DNA from: Nonomuraea gerenzanensis
GTDB taxonomy: Bacteria > Actinomycetota > Actinomycetes > Streptosporangiales > Streptosporangiaceae
NCBI RefSeq assembly: GCF_020215645.1
Contig: NZ_CP084058.1
Span: 1,054,001 to 1,118,000, forward strand
DNA: 64,000 nt
Direction: 5' to 3'
Numbering within the stretch: the stretch's first letter is position 1; the number at the start of each line of letters is the position of its first letter. A program made the translations under genes and the position numbers. The notes under the pieces were generated by a model. It had not been told where the DNA came from, did no database searches, and was given only the letters and a program-made list of their open reading frames with translations. This document shows positions 7,825-17,800 of the stretch, piece by piece.

Positions 7825-9239
7825 TCGGCGGCGGCCAGCGCGGAGACCCGGGAGATGCCGTGGGTGGCGACGTGGGTGGCGCCCGGCGGCGGGGCGGGGA
7901 TGCCGGTGTCCACGATGATCGCGTCGGGCCGGACGGCCAGCGCCTTGGCCACGGTGTCGCGGACCCAGGGGTGGCGGGCGGCGTCGTGCACCACCAGCAC
8001 GACCGGCCGCTCGTCGAAGGCCGGCAGCTCGCCGTCGGGGCCCAGCCGCACGCTGTCGGTGTTCGGCAGCAGGGCGGCCAGCGCGGCGGTGACGCCGGTC
8101 TGCGTGGCGGGGTCCACGGCCTGGTTGAGCCGGGTGTTGATCTCGACGACCAGCGGCCCGCGGTCGAGCGCGGCGGTCCCGGTCGTGGTCAGCGCGGCGC
8201 GGGCGGCCCGCAGGCCCACGCCCTCGTCCACGTCGTCGTGCGCCTGGGCCCGCGCCTGGGCCTGCTCGGCGTACCAGCCGGACAGCGCGCGCACCCGGGC
8301 GGCGGCCTCCGCCAGCCGCTCCTCCGGCAGCCGGCCGTCGCGGACGGCGCCGACGATCGCGTCGCGCAGCTCGCGCAGCCCGTCCTCGGTGGTCAGGCCG
8401 ACGCAGATGGCGTCCACCCCGGCGGCGAGCGCGTGCACCGCGATCTCGCCGGGGGTGAACCTGGCGGCCACCGCCCGCATCTCGATCGCGTCGGTGACGA
8501 GCATCCCGTCGAACCCGAGCTCGCCCCTGAGGAGCTCGGTCAGGACGGTACGGCTGAGCGTCGCCGGCATCGACGGATCGAGTGCGGGCACGAGCAGGTG
8601 GCCGGACATGATCGAGCGCACCCCGGCGCCGATCGCGGCCCTGAACGGCGGCAGGTCGCGCTCGACGAGCAGCTCGCGCGAGGCGTTCACGGTGGGCAGC
8701 GCCAGGTGGGAGTCGGTGACGGTGTCGCCGTGGCCGGGGAAGTGCTTGGCGCAGGCCGCCACGCCCGCGCCCTGCACGCCGCGCACGTAGGCGACGGTGT
8801 GGCGGGCCACCAGCTCCGGGTCCGGACCGAACGAGCGCACGCCGATGACCGGGTTGGCGGGGTTGGCGTTCACGTCGGCGGAGGGCGCGTAGTCGAGGGT
8901 GATGTCGAGGTCGGCGAGCATCCTGCCGATCTGGCGGCCCACCTGCTCGGTGAGCGCCACGTCGTCCACCACGCCCAGCGCCCGGTTACCGGGGAAGGAG
9001 CTGCCGGCCCTGACCTCCAGCCGGGTGACCGTGCCGCCCTCCTCGTCGATGGCGACCACGGTGCCGGGATGCTCCGCGCGCAGTTGCCGGACGAGCCGCG
9101 CGTTGACGGCGTTGCGGGCGAACAGCACCACGCCGCCGAGACCCTCGCCCAGCGCGCGGCGCAGCCAGTCGGGGGCGGAGGTCCCCTCGAACCCCGGATG
9201 CAGCACCGTCATCGCCAGTCTGTACAGGTCACCGCTCAT
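7809..9239 (-). CDS. nagZ: Glycoside hydrolase family 3, beta-N-acetylhexosaminidase (NagZ-like)
   Basis: Removes N-acetylglucosamine from cell-wall-derived or chitin-type saccharides. 476 aa. The family signature KHFPGHGDTVTDSH (about residues 165-178) holds the His/Asp acid-base dyad of NagZ-type enzymes. The nucleophile Asp is in GMLVTDAIEM (about residue 250). A C-terminal Rossmann-like domain (about 340-476) makes it longer than Gram-negative NagZ, as in Bacillus and actinobacterial forms. No signal peptide is visible. The second in-frame ATG (9237-9239) is preferred because AAGGA lies 8 nt upstream; the alternative ATG at 9245 is too close to it. It is followed by the RpiR gene in an overlap. 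Confidence 0.87.
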   Translation of the reverse strand: MSGDLYRLAMTVLHPGFEGTSAPDWLRRALGEGLGGVVLFARNAVNARLVRQLRAEHPGTVVAIDEEGGTVTRLEVRAGSSFPGNRALGVVDDVALTEQVGRQIGRMLADLDITLDYAPSADVNANPANPVIGVRSFGPDPELVARHTVAYVRGVQGAGVAACAKHFPGHGDTVTDSHLALPTVNASRELLVERDLPPFRAAIGAGVRSIMSGHLLVPALDPSMPATLSRTVLTELLRGELGFDGMLVTDAIEMRAVAARFTPGEIAVHALAAGVDAICVGLTTEDGLRELRDAIVGAVRDGRLPEERLAEAAARVRALSGWYAEQAQARAQAHDDVDEGVGLRAARAALTTTGTAALDRGPLVVEINTRLNQAVDPATQTGVTAALAALLPNTDSVRLGPDGELPAFDERPVVLVVHDAARHPWVRDTVAKALAVRPDAIIVDTGIPAPPPGATHVATHGISRVSALAAAEWLLT

Positions 9240-9265
9240 CGGCATTTTCCTTCACAGTTGTTGAT

Positions 9266-9282
9266 CTGAAGGTAATTTTCTG
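9266..9282. promoter_or_regulatory. RpiR/MurR-like operator in divergent promoter region
   Basis: CTGAAGGTAATTTTCTG is an imperfect palindrome of the TGAA-N-TTCA type often bound by SIS-domain regulators. It sits between the hexosaminidase and GHL10 start codons, so one site could control both. Inferred from pattern only. Confidence 0.4.
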
Positions 9283-9326
9283 TCATCGTCGGCCTCGACA
9301 CAACCACTTCCGAGAGGCCACCCCCC

Positions 9327-10856
9327 ATGCCCAGCAGAAGGACTCTCCTGAAGGGTCTCGCCCTCGCCGCCGCCGCTTCCGCCGTCCCGCTGCCCGCCTT
9401 CGCAGAAGCCGGCTACGTGCCGCCGTTACGGCAGATGCGGGGCATGTGGATCGCTTCCGTGGTCAACATCAACTGGCCGTCCAAGCCGGGCCTGAGCGCC
9501 GACGAGCAGAAGGCCGAGTACCTCGCCTGGCTGGACGTGGCCGTCCAGAGGAAGCTCAACTCGGTGTTCGTGCAGATCAGGCCGACGGCCGACGCGTTCT
9601 GGCCGTCGCCGTACGAGCCGTGGTCGCAGTACCTGACCGGCACGCAGGGGCAGGACCCCGGCTACGACCCCCTCGGGTTCGCCGTGGCGGAGACGCACAA
9701 GCGCGGCCTGGCCTTCCACGCCTGGTTCAACCCCTACCGCGTTTCGATGCAGGCCGACCCGGCCAAGCTGCACCCCGATCACCCCGGTCGGCAGCACCCC
9801 GACTGGATCGTGCCGTTCGGTGGCAAGCTCTACTACAACCCGGGCATGCCGGAGGTCCGCAAGTTCTGCCAGGACGCGATGATGGACGCGGTCACCCGCT
9901 ACGACATCGACGGCCTGCACTTCGACGACTACTTCTACCCGACCAACACCACGGCCTTCGACGACGCCGAGGAGTTCGCCAAGTACGGCGCCGGCTTCCC
10001 CGACCTGGCCGCCTGGCGGCGCAACAACGTCGACCTCATGGTGCAGGAGATGCAGCAGCGGGTGCTGGCCGAGAAGCCGGAGATCGCCTGGGGCATCAGC
10101 CCGTCCGGCATCTGGCGCAACAAGGCCAGCGACCCGCTCGGCTCCGAGACCAACGGCGGCCAGTCCTACGACAACCTGCACGCCGACACCCGCGGCTGGG
10201 TCAAGAAGGGCTGGCTGGACTACATCGCGCCGCAGCTCTACTGGTACATCGGGCAGCCGCCGGCCGACTACTCCAAGCTCGTGCCCTGGTGGTCGGACGT
10301 GGCGAGCGGCACGAACACGCTGCTGTGGATCGGGCAGGCCGCGTACAAGGCGGGCGACCCCGCGCAGGCGCCCGAGTGGCAGGTGCCGGGCGAGCTGTCG
10401 AGGCATCTGACGCTCAACCGCGAGCACCCCGAGATCGGCGGCGACATCTGGTACAACGCCAACGACGTCAGGGTGGACCGGATCGGCTCCATCTCCACCG
10501 CCGTCAACGACCACTACCAGCGGCCCGCGCTCGCGCCCGTGCTGCCGAGGCTGGCGGACGGGCAGCCGCCCAGGCGGCCGGTGCTGGCCTACGCCAAGCG
10601 CCGCGCCGGCGGGGTCGAGGTGCGGGCGGTGGCCACCGGCAGGGACGAGCCGTTCCTGTTCGCCATCTTCCGCTTCGACCGGCACGCCGGCTCCGGCGCG
10701 TTCGCCGACGCGCGCAACCTCGTCGCGGTGGTGCCCGGTGACCGGCAGGTCACCTGGACCGACCCCGACGGCGGGCGCGGCGACCACTACTACGTGGTGG
10801 CGGTGGACCGGGCCAACAGGACGAGCAGGCCGAGCAACGGGTTCCGGGCGATCTGA
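9327..10856 (+). CDS. Tat-exported glycosyl-hydrolase-like family 10 protein (DUF187)
   Basis: 509 aa, probably an extracytoplasmic sugar hydrolase with a TIM-barrel fold. The N-terminus has a twin-arginine signal (PSRRTLLKGLALAAAASAVP, cleavage near AFA-EAG). The GHL10 core follows: QMRGMWIASVVNINWPS, VQIRPTADAFWPS, GLAFHAWFNPYR, YYNPGMPEVR, YDIDGLHFDDYFYP with adjacent acidic residues, WGISPSGIWRN and DYIAPQLYWYIG. A C-terminal beta-sandwich (about 410-505) looks fibronectin-like. It is divergent from the hexosaminidase/RpiR operon, which suggests joint cell-wall glycan or amino-sugar salvage. Exact substrate is unknown. Confidence 0.85.
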   Translation: MPSRRTLLKGLALAAAASAVPLPAFAEAGYVPPLRQMRGMWIASVVNINWPSKPGLSADEQKAEYLAWLDVAVQRKLNSVFVQIRPTADAFWPSPYEPWSQYLTGTQGQDPGYDPLGFAVAETHKRGLAFHAWFNPYRVSMQADPAKLHPDHPGRQHPDWIVPFGGKLYYNPGMPEVRKFCQDAMMDAVTRYDIDGLHFDDYFYPTNTTAFDDAEEFAKYGAGFPDLAAWRRNNVDLMVQEMQQRVLAEKPEIAWGISPSGIWRNKASDPLGSETNGGQSYDNLHADTRGWVKKGWLDYIAPQLYWYIGQPPADYSKLVPWWSDVASGTNTLLWIGQAAYKAGDPAQAPEWQVPGELSRHLTLNREHPEIGGDIWYNANDVRVDRIGSISTAVNDHYQRPALAPVLPRLADGQPPRRPVLAYAKRRAGGVEVRAVATGRDEPFLFAIFRFDRHAGSGAFADARNLVAVVPGDRQVTWTDPDGGRGDHYYVVAVDRANRTSRPSNGFRAI

Positions 10857-10888
10857 GGGATGCTGCCCGGGGTGATCTCTTTGGTCTG

Positions 10889-10958
10889 AGGGCGTGCTGC
10901 GCCTGCGCGCGTCGCCGGCCGTTTTCCTGACCGGCGACGAGCCCCGGCGCACGCCCTT
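10889..10958. terminator. Nested hairpin terminator between convergent genes
   Basis: An outer stem GGGCGTGC (10890-10897) / GCACGCCC (10949-10956) encloses an inner stem GTCGCCGG (10911-10918) / CCGGCGAC (10931-10938). TTTC follows. It can serve both the GHL10 gene and the convergent FHA regulator. The rest of 10857-11073 shows nothing else I can support. Confidence 0.65.
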
Positions 10959-11073
10959 TCCTGGACGGTCACCGCTGCTCGATTCCGTGCCGTGCCCGGC
11001 ATGGTGGGGGCTCAGGGTCCGCAGCTGCCGGAACCCCTCGCCGTAGCCCCGGTCGCGAACTCAGAATCCCTGT

Positions 11074-11721
11074 CTAGGACGCCCTGCGCCCGGCCGCCGA
11101 TGGCTGCTCGGCCGAGTTGCCCGACGCGCGCTGTGGCGGGACCACAGGGGTCGGGCGCACCAGACCGAGCGCCACGACCTCGTTGGCCAGCCGGGTGCGC
11201 CGGTTGGTGCCCTCGGGGATCCTGAACTTCTGGTAGAGCCGCAGCAGGTGCTGCTTGACCGCGGCCTCCGTCACGACCAGGTCGTCGGCGATCTCGCGAG
11301 CGGTCGCCGGAGCGACGAACGCCTCGTCCGACAGCGCCGGCCTGCAGAGCGAGGTCAGCACATCGACCTCGCGCCTGGTCAGCTCGGGCGCGGCCGCTCT
11401 GCGCAGCTCGACCTCGGGGGTGAAGTCCTCTCGGGGGACTCCACCGATGCGACCCCGTGCCGCGCCGAACGAGACGACGTCGCCGTCGTCAAGGACCCTC
11501 CGGGCGATCGGCCTGCCGTTCACCCGGGTGCCGTTCCTGGACAAGCCCAGGTCCACGACATACAGGTAGGGTCCTCGTCTGACGAACTCGGCATGGAGTC
11601 GAGACACGCTGGGGTCGGTGAGCCGGATGTCAACACCCCGGCCCCTTCCGACCGTCGTGATCTCGGGGCGCAACGGGACCACCTCGCCAGTGTCCTCGAT
11701 GCGTATGAACGGCCCCTCCAC
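11074..11721 (-). CDS. FHA-domain protein with C-terminal helix-turn-helix
   Basis: 215 aa. An N-terminal FHA domain (about residues 5-95) has the phosphothreonine-binding residues in GRGRGVDIRL, SVSRLHAEF and LSRNGTRVNG. The C-terminal half begins with LTRREVDVL, like a LuxR recognition region, continues with ATAREIADDLVVTEAAVKQH and KFRIPEGTNRRTRLANEVV, and ends in a disordered Pro/Ser tail. The GTG start has GGGGAGGA 7 nt upstream. An FHA-HTH protein would link Ser/Thr-kinase signalling to transcription. It is divergent from citrate synthase, which may be a target, and a receptor kinase is encoded 11 kb away. The DNA-binding role is inferred. Confidence 0.8.
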   Translation of the reverse strand: MEGPFIRIEDTGEVVPLRPEITTVGRGRGVDIRLTDPSVSRLHAEFVRRGPYLYVVDLGLSRNGTRVNGRPIARRVLDDGDVVSFGAARGRIGGVPREDFTPEVELRRAAAPELTRREVDVLTSLCRPALSDEAFVAPATAREIADDLVVTEAAVKQHLLRLYQKFRIPEGTNRRTRLANEVVALGLVRPTPVVPPQRASGNSAEQPSAAGRRAS

Positions 11722-11790
11722 GGCAGTTCCTCCCCAGGTAGCCCGCCGTAACTATTACTACAGCTCCGGCTTACCCAACCGAGGGGATGC

Positions 11791-11818
11791 GGAATCTCCT
11801 TTGCCGAAAGGAGAATCC
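11791..11818. promoter_or_regulatory. Inverted repeat upstream of citrate synthase
   Basis: GGAATCTCCTTT and AAAGGAGAATCC form a 12-bp stem with one mismatch around GCCG. It lies midway between the FHA-HTH gene and gltA. It may be an operator for the divergent pair or a hairpin in the gltA leader. A possible -10 (TAGACT, 11869-11874) lies downstream; no clear -35 is visible. Confidence 0.45.
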
Positions 11819-11902
11819 GACGTGAAATTGGTCTGGACCTTTGCGGTCGGTTTTGCCTGCTCACGGGTAGACTTCGGACGAAGATAAGCGGAGGAAACAC
11901 TC

Positions 11903-13024
11903 ATGGCGGACAAGCCCACGAAAGGTCTGGCCGATGTCGTCGCGGCGTCCACAGCGCTGAGTGACATCGACGGAAAGGCCGGTCGCCTGTTCTACCGTGG
12001 ATACGACATCCACGACCTGGCCGGCCGCGCAACGTTCGAGGAGACCGCACACCTGCTCCAGCGTGGCAAGCTGCCCACCCGCTCCGAGCTCGACGAGTAC
12101 GGCGCCGAGCTGGCGCGAGGCCGGGAGCTGGGCGCCCTGGTGTCCGCGAACATCGCCGAGATCGCCGAGAAGCAGAAACCCATGGAGGCGCTGCGCTCGC
12201 TGGTCTCCCTGTCGGGCGCCGACGACCCCGACAAGGACTCCATCGCGCCCGACGCCAACCTGCGCAAGGCGGCCAGGCTGGTCGCCCAGCAGCCGCTGCT
12301 CGTCGCCCGCTACCACGCCGCCCGCACCGGCTCCGAGGTCCCCGAGCCGGACCCCTCGCTGAGCATCGCCGCGAACTTCCTGCTCCAGGTCACCGGCCGC
12401 ACGCCCGGCCCGCGCGAGGTCGAGATCTTCGACGAGTGCCTGGTGCTGCACGCCGACCACACGATGAACGCCTCCACCTTCGCCGCCCGCGTGTGCGCCG
12501 CGACCCTGTCGGACATGCACTCCGCCATCGTCGCCGCCATCGGCACCCTCAAGGGCCCGCTGCACGGCGGGGCGAACGAGCAGGTCATGAAGACCCTGGA
12601 GTCGCTGTCGCCGGGTGGAGTGGCCCAGGCCGTGCGCGACAAGCTCGCCGCCGGCGAGAAGATCATGGGCTTCGGGCACCGCGTCTACAAGACGGAGGAC
12701 CCGCGGGCCACGCATTTGCGTAGGATGTCGGCCGAGCTGGGTGAGTCCAGCGGCGACGACACGTACTACCGGATGTCCAAGGAGATGGAGGAAGTCGTCT
12801 TCGAGACCAAGGGTCTCTACCCCAACGTCGACTTCTACGCCGCCTCGGTCTACCACTACCTGGGCATCCCGACCGACCTGTTCACGCCGGTCTTCTCCAT
12901 CAGCCGCATGTCCGGCTGGACGGCTCACGTGATCGAGCAGCACGCCGACAACCGGCTGATCCGCCCCGACAGTGAGTACATCGGTGAGACCGACCAGAAG
13001 TGGAAGCCACTAGAAGAGCGTTGA
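11903..13024 (+). CDS. gltA: Citrate synthase
   Basis: Condenses acetyl-CoA and oxaloacetate at the entry of the TCA cycle. 373 aa, the short type shared with 2-methylcitrate synthases. The catalytic regions are GPLHGGANEQV, IMGFGHRVYK and NVDFYAASVYHYLGIP, with the two histidines and the aspartate in the usual order. The N-terminus GLADVVAASTALSDIDGKAG and LFYRGYDIHDLA is typical. ATG 11903 has GGAGG upstream. Context with idh, mdh and an acyl-CoA carboxylase favours citrate rather than methylcitrate synthase. The DUF3017 gene overlaps its end. Confidence 0.93.
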   Translation: MADKPTKGLADVVAASTALSDIDGKAGRLFYRGYDIHDLAGRATFEETAHLLQRGKLPTRSELDEYGAELARGRELGALVSANIAEIAEKQKPMEALRSLVSLSGADDPDKDSIAPDANLRKAARLVAQQPLLVARYHAARTGSEVPEPDPSLSIAANFLLQVTGRTPGPREVEIFDECLVLHADHTMNASTFAARVCAATLSDMHSAIVAAIGTLKGPLHGGANEQVMKTLESLSPGGVAQAVRDKLAAGEKIMGFGHRVYKTEDPRATHLRRMSAELGESSGDDTYYRMSKEMEEVVFETKGLYPNVDFYAASVYHYLGIPTDLFTPVFSISRMSGWTAHVIEQHADNRLIRPDSEYIGETDQKWKPLEER

Positions 13025-13326
13025 GCCACAACGGGACTGAACAGCGCGAGAGCTGGGGGCCGTACCCGCTGATCCTGGCGGGTGCGGCCGTCGGCATGCT
13101 CGTGGCCTTCATCGCCGACCCGCGCTGGGGCGGGTTCGTGCTGGGCGCCGTCATCATGGTCGCCGCCGCGCTGCGCTTCGCCGGGTACGGCGGGCAGCTC
13201 GCGCTGAGGAGCAAGAAGATCGACGTCATCACGCTGTCCGTCTTCGGATTCGTGCTGGTCCTGACCTCGCTCCTGCTCGACAACAACGAGCTGAAGGCGC
13301 TCATCCTGTCCCTTTTCGCACCGTGA
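13000..13326 (+). CDS. DUF3017-type small membrane protein
   Basis: About 100 aa with three hydrophobic segments (PLILAGAAVGMLVAFIA; FVLGAVIMVAAALRFAGYGG; VITLSVFGFVLVLTSLLL) and short polar loops, matching the actinobacterial DUF3017 family often found beside folD/mdh-type housekeeping genes. Function unknown. Two starts are possible: GTG 13000, inside gltA, or TTG 13021, whose bases overlap the gltA stop as TTGA with AGAAGAG just upstream. Either way it is translationally coupled to gltA. Confidence 0.8.
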   Translation: MEATRRALSHNGTEQRESWGPYPLILAGAAVGMLVAFIADPRWGGFVLGAVIMVAAALRFAGYGGQLALRSKKIDVITLSVFGFVLVLTSLLLDNNELKALILSLFAP

Positions 13327-13379
13327 CCTGGCGGTCCGATAGCCTCAACGCATCCATTCATTGAAGGGGAACCATTCGC

Positions 13380-14597
13380 ATGCCCAAGATCAAGGTGGAG
13401 GGCCCCGTCGTCGAGCTTGACGGCGACGAGATGACCCGGATCATCTGGCAGTTCATCAAGGACCAGCTGATCCTTCCCTACCTCGACGTCGACCTGAAGT
13501 ACTACGACCTCGGCATCGAGCACCGAGACGCCACGGACGACCAGGTCACCATCGACGCCGCGAACGCCATCAAGAAGTACGGCGTCGGTGTGAAGTGCGC
13601 CACCATCACCCCGGACGAGGCGCGCGTCGAGGAGTTCGGACTCAAGAAGATGTGGAAGTCCCCCAACGGGACCATCCGCAACATCCTCGGCGGCGTCATC
13701 TTCCGCGAGCCGATCATCATGTCGAACGTCCCGCGGCTCGTCCCCGGCTGGACCAAGCCGATCGTCGTCGGCCGTCACGCCTTCGGCGACCAGTACCGCG
13801 CGACCGACCTGAAGATCCCCGGTGAGGGCACGCTGACCCTGACGTACACCCCCAAGGACGGCTCCGAGCCGATCGAGCTCGACGTGTACGACTTCCCCGG
13901 CAGCGGCATCGCGATGGCGATGTACAACCTGGACGAGTCGATCCGCGACTTCGCCCGCGCCTCGATGCGTTACGGCCTCAACCGCGGCTACCCGGTCTAC
14001 CTCTCCACGAAGAACACCATCCTCAAGGCGTACGACGGCCGCTTCAAGGACATCTTCGCCGAGGTCTTCGAGACCGAGTTCAAGGAGGAGTTCGACAAGG
14101 CCGGTCTGACCTACGAGCACCGCCTCATCGACGACATGGTCGCCGCGGCGCTGAAGTGGGAGGGCGGCTACGTCTGGGCCGCCAAGAACTACGACGGCGA
14201 CGTCCAGTCCGACACGGTCGCCCAGGGCTTCGGCTCGCTCGGCCTGATGACCTCGGTCCTGATGACCCCCGACGGCCAGACCGTCGAGGCCGAGGCCGCG
14301 CACGGCACCGTCACCCGCCACTACCGCCAGCACCAGCAGGGCAACCCCACCTCCACCAACCCGATCGCCTCGATCTTCGCGTGGACGCGTGGCCTGGCCC
14401 ACCGCGGCAAGCTCGACAACACCCCCGCGGTGACGGACTTCGCCAACACGCTGGAGCAGGTCTGCGTCGAGACCGTCGAGGGCGGTCAGATGACCAAGGA
14501 CCTCGCGCTCCTCGTCGGCGGCGACGCCAAGTGGCTCACCACTCAGGACTTCCTGGCGGCTCTCGACGAGAACCTCAAGAAGAAGATGTCGGCCTAA
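13380..14597 (+). CDS. icd: NADP-dependent isocitrate dehydrogenase, eukaryote-type homodimeric form
   Basis: Oxidative decarboxylation of isocitrate to 2-oxoglutarate. 405 aa, the size of the homodimeric type also found in mitochondria, not the 740-residue monomeric enzyme of many actinobacteria. Motifs: [40 protein letters not shown] (substrate-binding Ser/Asn/Arg), [52 protein letters not shown] and [12 protein letters not shown] (adenine/NADP contact). ATG 13380 follows GAAGGGGAA. It is the third gene of the gltA block and has a long hairpin directly after its stop. Confidence 0.95.
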   Translation: MPKIKVEGPVVELDGDEMTRIIWQFIKDQLILPYLDVDLKYYDLGIEHRDATDDQVTIDAANAIKKYGVGVKCATITPDEARVEEFGLKKMWKSPNGTIRNILGGVIFREPIIMSNVPRLVPGWTKPIVVGRHAFGDQYRATDLKIPGEGTLTLTYTPKDGSEPIELDVYDFPGSGIAMAMYNLDESIRDFARASMRYGLNRGYPVYLSTKNTILKAYDGRFKDIFAEVFETEFKEEFDKAGLTYEHRLIDDMVAAALKWEGGYVWAAKNYDGDVQSDTVAQGFGSLGLMTSVLMTPDGQTVEAEAAHGTVTRHYRQHQQGNPTSTNPIASIFAWTRGLAHRGKLDNTPAVTDFANTLEQVCVETVEGGQMTKDLALLVGGDAKWLTTQDFLAALDENLKKKMSA

Positions 14598-14608
14598 GAG
14601 CCGCAGAA

Positions 14609-14650
14609 AACGGCCTCTACCTGCGGTTCCACCGCGTGGTAGAGGTCGTT
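14609..14650 (+). terminator. Long hairpin terminator after isocitrate dehydrogenase gene
   Basis: AACGGCCTCTACC (14609-14621) pairs with GGTAGAGGTCGTT (14638-14650), 13 bp with one G-U pair, around an inner GCGG/CCGC stem. It starts 12 nt past the stop and lacks a long T-run, as is common in actinomycetes. The rest of the 245-nt gap has a 13-bp direct repeat (TTGGTCTACAGG core, 14805-14829) just before the next ribosome site. Confidence 0.75.
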
Positions 14651-14842
14651 TCGGTGTCTGCCGCCTGCTCGTACGCGGTCGGCTTTTTGGGGGTTTCCCA
14701 CAAAACGAGCCCCGCAGCGTGCGCTGTGTACGACATGGGCGTCAGCGGCCGGCAGACGCAAGAGTTGATACTGCACGGGGCTGTCGTGCCGCAGGGCGCG
14801 CATCTTGGTCTACAGGGTTGGTCTACAGGAGGGCTCGGTCGG

Positions 14843-17800
14843 GTGTTCACACGTGTCGCCATCGTCAATCGCGGTGAGGCCGCCATGCGCCTCATCCACG
14901 CCGTACGGGACCTCGCCGCCGAGACCGGGACGCGGATGGAGACCGTCGCCCTGTACACCGACGTCGACCGCACGGCCACCTTCGTCCGCGAGGCGGACCT
15001 GACCTACGACCTCGGCCCCGCCTCGGCGCGCCCCTACCTCGACCTGAAGGTGCTCGAACGCGCCCTGGTGGAGTCGGGGGCCGACGCCGCGTGGGTCGGG
15101 TGGGGCTTCGTCGCCGAGGACCCGGCGTTCGCGGAGCTGTGCGAGCGGATCGGGGTCACCTTCATCGGGCCGGACCCGGAGGCCATGCGCAAGCTCGGCG
15201 ACAAGATCGGCGCGAAGCTGATCGCCGAGGAGGTCGGCGTGCCGGTCGCGCCGTGGAGCCGCGGCGCGGTCGAGAGCCTCGACGCCGCGCGGGCGGCGGC
15301 GGCGCGGATCGGTTACCCGCTGATGCTCAAGGCCACCGCGGGCGGCGGCGGGCGCGGCATCCGCGTGATCAGCGACGAGGCCGAGCTGGACGACGCCTAC
15401 GAGCGCACCAGCCAGGAGGCCGAGAGGGCGTTCGGCAGCGGTGTGGTGTTCCTGGAGCGGCTGGTCACCGGCGCCAGGCACGTCGAGGTGCAGGTGATCG
15501 CCGACGGCCAGGGCACCGCGTGGGCGCTCGGCGTCCGCGACTGCTCGGTGCAGCGGCGCAACCAGAAGGTCATCGAGGAGTCGTCCTCGCCGGTGCTCGC
15601 CCCCGAGCAGGCGGCGGAGCTGAAGGCGTCGGCCGAGCGGCTGGCCGTCGCGGTCGGCTACCGCGGCGCCGCCACCGTCGAGTTCCTCTACCACCCGGGC
15701 GAGCGCATGTTCGCCTTCCTGGAGGTCAACACCCGCCTGCAGGTCGAGCATCCGATCACCGAGGCCACCACCGGGTTCGACCTGGTCAAGGCGCAGCTGC
15801 ACGTGGCCTCCGGCGGCCGGTTGGAAGGCCGGCCGCCGGCGGAGCGCGGGCACGCCATCGAAGCCCGGCTGAACGCCGAGGACCCCGACCGCGACTTCGC
15901 GCCGTCCCCCGGCCGCATCGCCCGGCTGGACCTGCCCGCCGGGCCGGGCATCCGGGTCGACACCGGCGTCAGCGAGGGCGACACCATCCCGGCCGACTTC
16001 GACTCCATGATCGCGAAGATCATCGCGTACGGCCGCGACCGCGAGGAGGCGCTCGGCAGGCTGCGCCGGGCGATGGCCCGCACCTCGGTGATCATCGAGG
16101 GCGGCGCCACCAACAAGAGCTTCGTGCTCGACCTGCTCGACCAGCCCGAGGTGATCGACGCCAGCGCCGACACCGGCTGGATCGACCGCGTCCGCGGCGA
16201 GGGCAGGCTCGTCTCCCACCGCCACTCCGGCGTCGCGCTGGCCGCCGCCGCGATCGAGGCGTACGAGGAGGAGGAGCGCGCCGAGCGGCAGCGGCTGCTG
16301 GCCACGGCGTTCGGCGGGCGCCCGCAGGTGCAGCACAAGAGCAGCCGGCCGCTGGACCTCAAGCTGCGCGGCGCCGGCTACCGCGTGCGCGTGGCGCGGG
16401 TCGGCGCGCACCGGTTCCGCGTCGCCGTCGAGGCGGGCGGCGACCTGCGCACCGCCGACGTCGAGCTCGACCGCTTCGACCGCTACACCGGCCAGATCGT
16501 CGTGAACGGCAGCCGCCACCGCCTGCTGATCGGCACGCACGGGGCCACCCACCTGATCGAGGTGGACGGCGTGGCGCATCGCGTCAGCCGCGACGAGGGC
16601 GGCGTCGTCCGCTCGCCCGCGCCCGCGCTGGTCGTCGCCACGCCGCTGCAGGTCGGCGCCGAGGTCGAGGCCGGCGCTCCGGTCCTGGTGCTGGAGTCCA
16701 TGAAGATGGAGACGGTGCTGCGGGCGCCGTTCAAGGCCCGGCTGAAGGAGATCGCCGTCTCCGTGGGCAGCCAGGTGGAGACCGGGGCGCCGCTGCTGCG
16801 GCTGGAGCCGCTGGCCGACGACGCCGCCTCGGTCGAGGAGGCGGTCGGCTCCGTCGAGCTGGACCTGCCCCCGGCGCCCGGCGAGGTCCCGGCGCGAGAG
16901 CGCACCAGGCGGGGCCAGGAGGGCCTGCGCAGCCTGCTGCTGGGCTACGACCTCGACCCGCACGACGAGCGCCGGGTGCTCGACGACTACCTCGCCGCGC
17001 GCCGTACGGTCATCGAGGCGGGGCACCGGCCGCTGGCCGAGGAGCTGGAGCTGTTCGAGGTCTTCGCCGACCTGGCGGAGCTGAGCCGCAACCGGCCCGC
17101 CGGCGAGGACGGCGGCGACGAGCACGTGCACAGCCCGCGCGAGTTCTTCCACGCCTACCTGCAGAGTCTCGACGTCGAGCGGGCCGGGCTGCCGCAGTCG
17201 TTCCAGGCCAAGCTGGCCAAGGCGCTGCGGCACTACGGCGTCACCGAGCTGGAGCGCACCGGCGAGCTGGAAGGCGCCGTGTTCCGGATCTTCCTGGCCC
17301 AGCAGCGCGCCTCCGCCGACGCCGCCGTCCTGGCGACGCTGCTGCGCTCCTGGCTGCGGGAGCCGCCGCCGGACGAGGCGCTGCGCGAGCCCGCCGGGCT
17401 CGTGCTGGAGCGGCTGCTGGCCGCGACGCAGGTCCGCTTCCCGGTGATCTCCGACCTCGCACGGGGCGTGGTGTTCGCCTGGTTCGGCCAGCCGCTGCTG
17501 CGCCGCAACCGCGCCCGCGTCTACGCGGAGGTCCGCAAGCACCTGCGCCACCTCGACGCGCACCCCGGCTCGCCGGACCGCGCCGAGCGCATCGCCGAGA
17601 TGGTCCGCAGCACCGAGCCGCTCGTGCGCCTGCTCGGCCAGCGCCTGGCCCGCGCCAACCTGGACAACGCGGTCATGCTGGAGGTGCTGACCCGGCGGTA
17701 CTACGGCAACAAGCCGCTCGTCGCCGTCCGCACCAGCGAGGTCGCGGGCTGCACGTTCGTGGTCGCCGAGCGCGCGGGCTCGTGCGTGGTCTCCGCCGCG

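Noticed and set aside
14805..14829. 13-bp direct repeat (TTGGTCTACAGG core) before the carboxylase gene as an operator
   Set aside because: Only two copies, not palindromic, and immediately before the ribosome site; may be another small tandem duplication, so no regulatory role is claimed.
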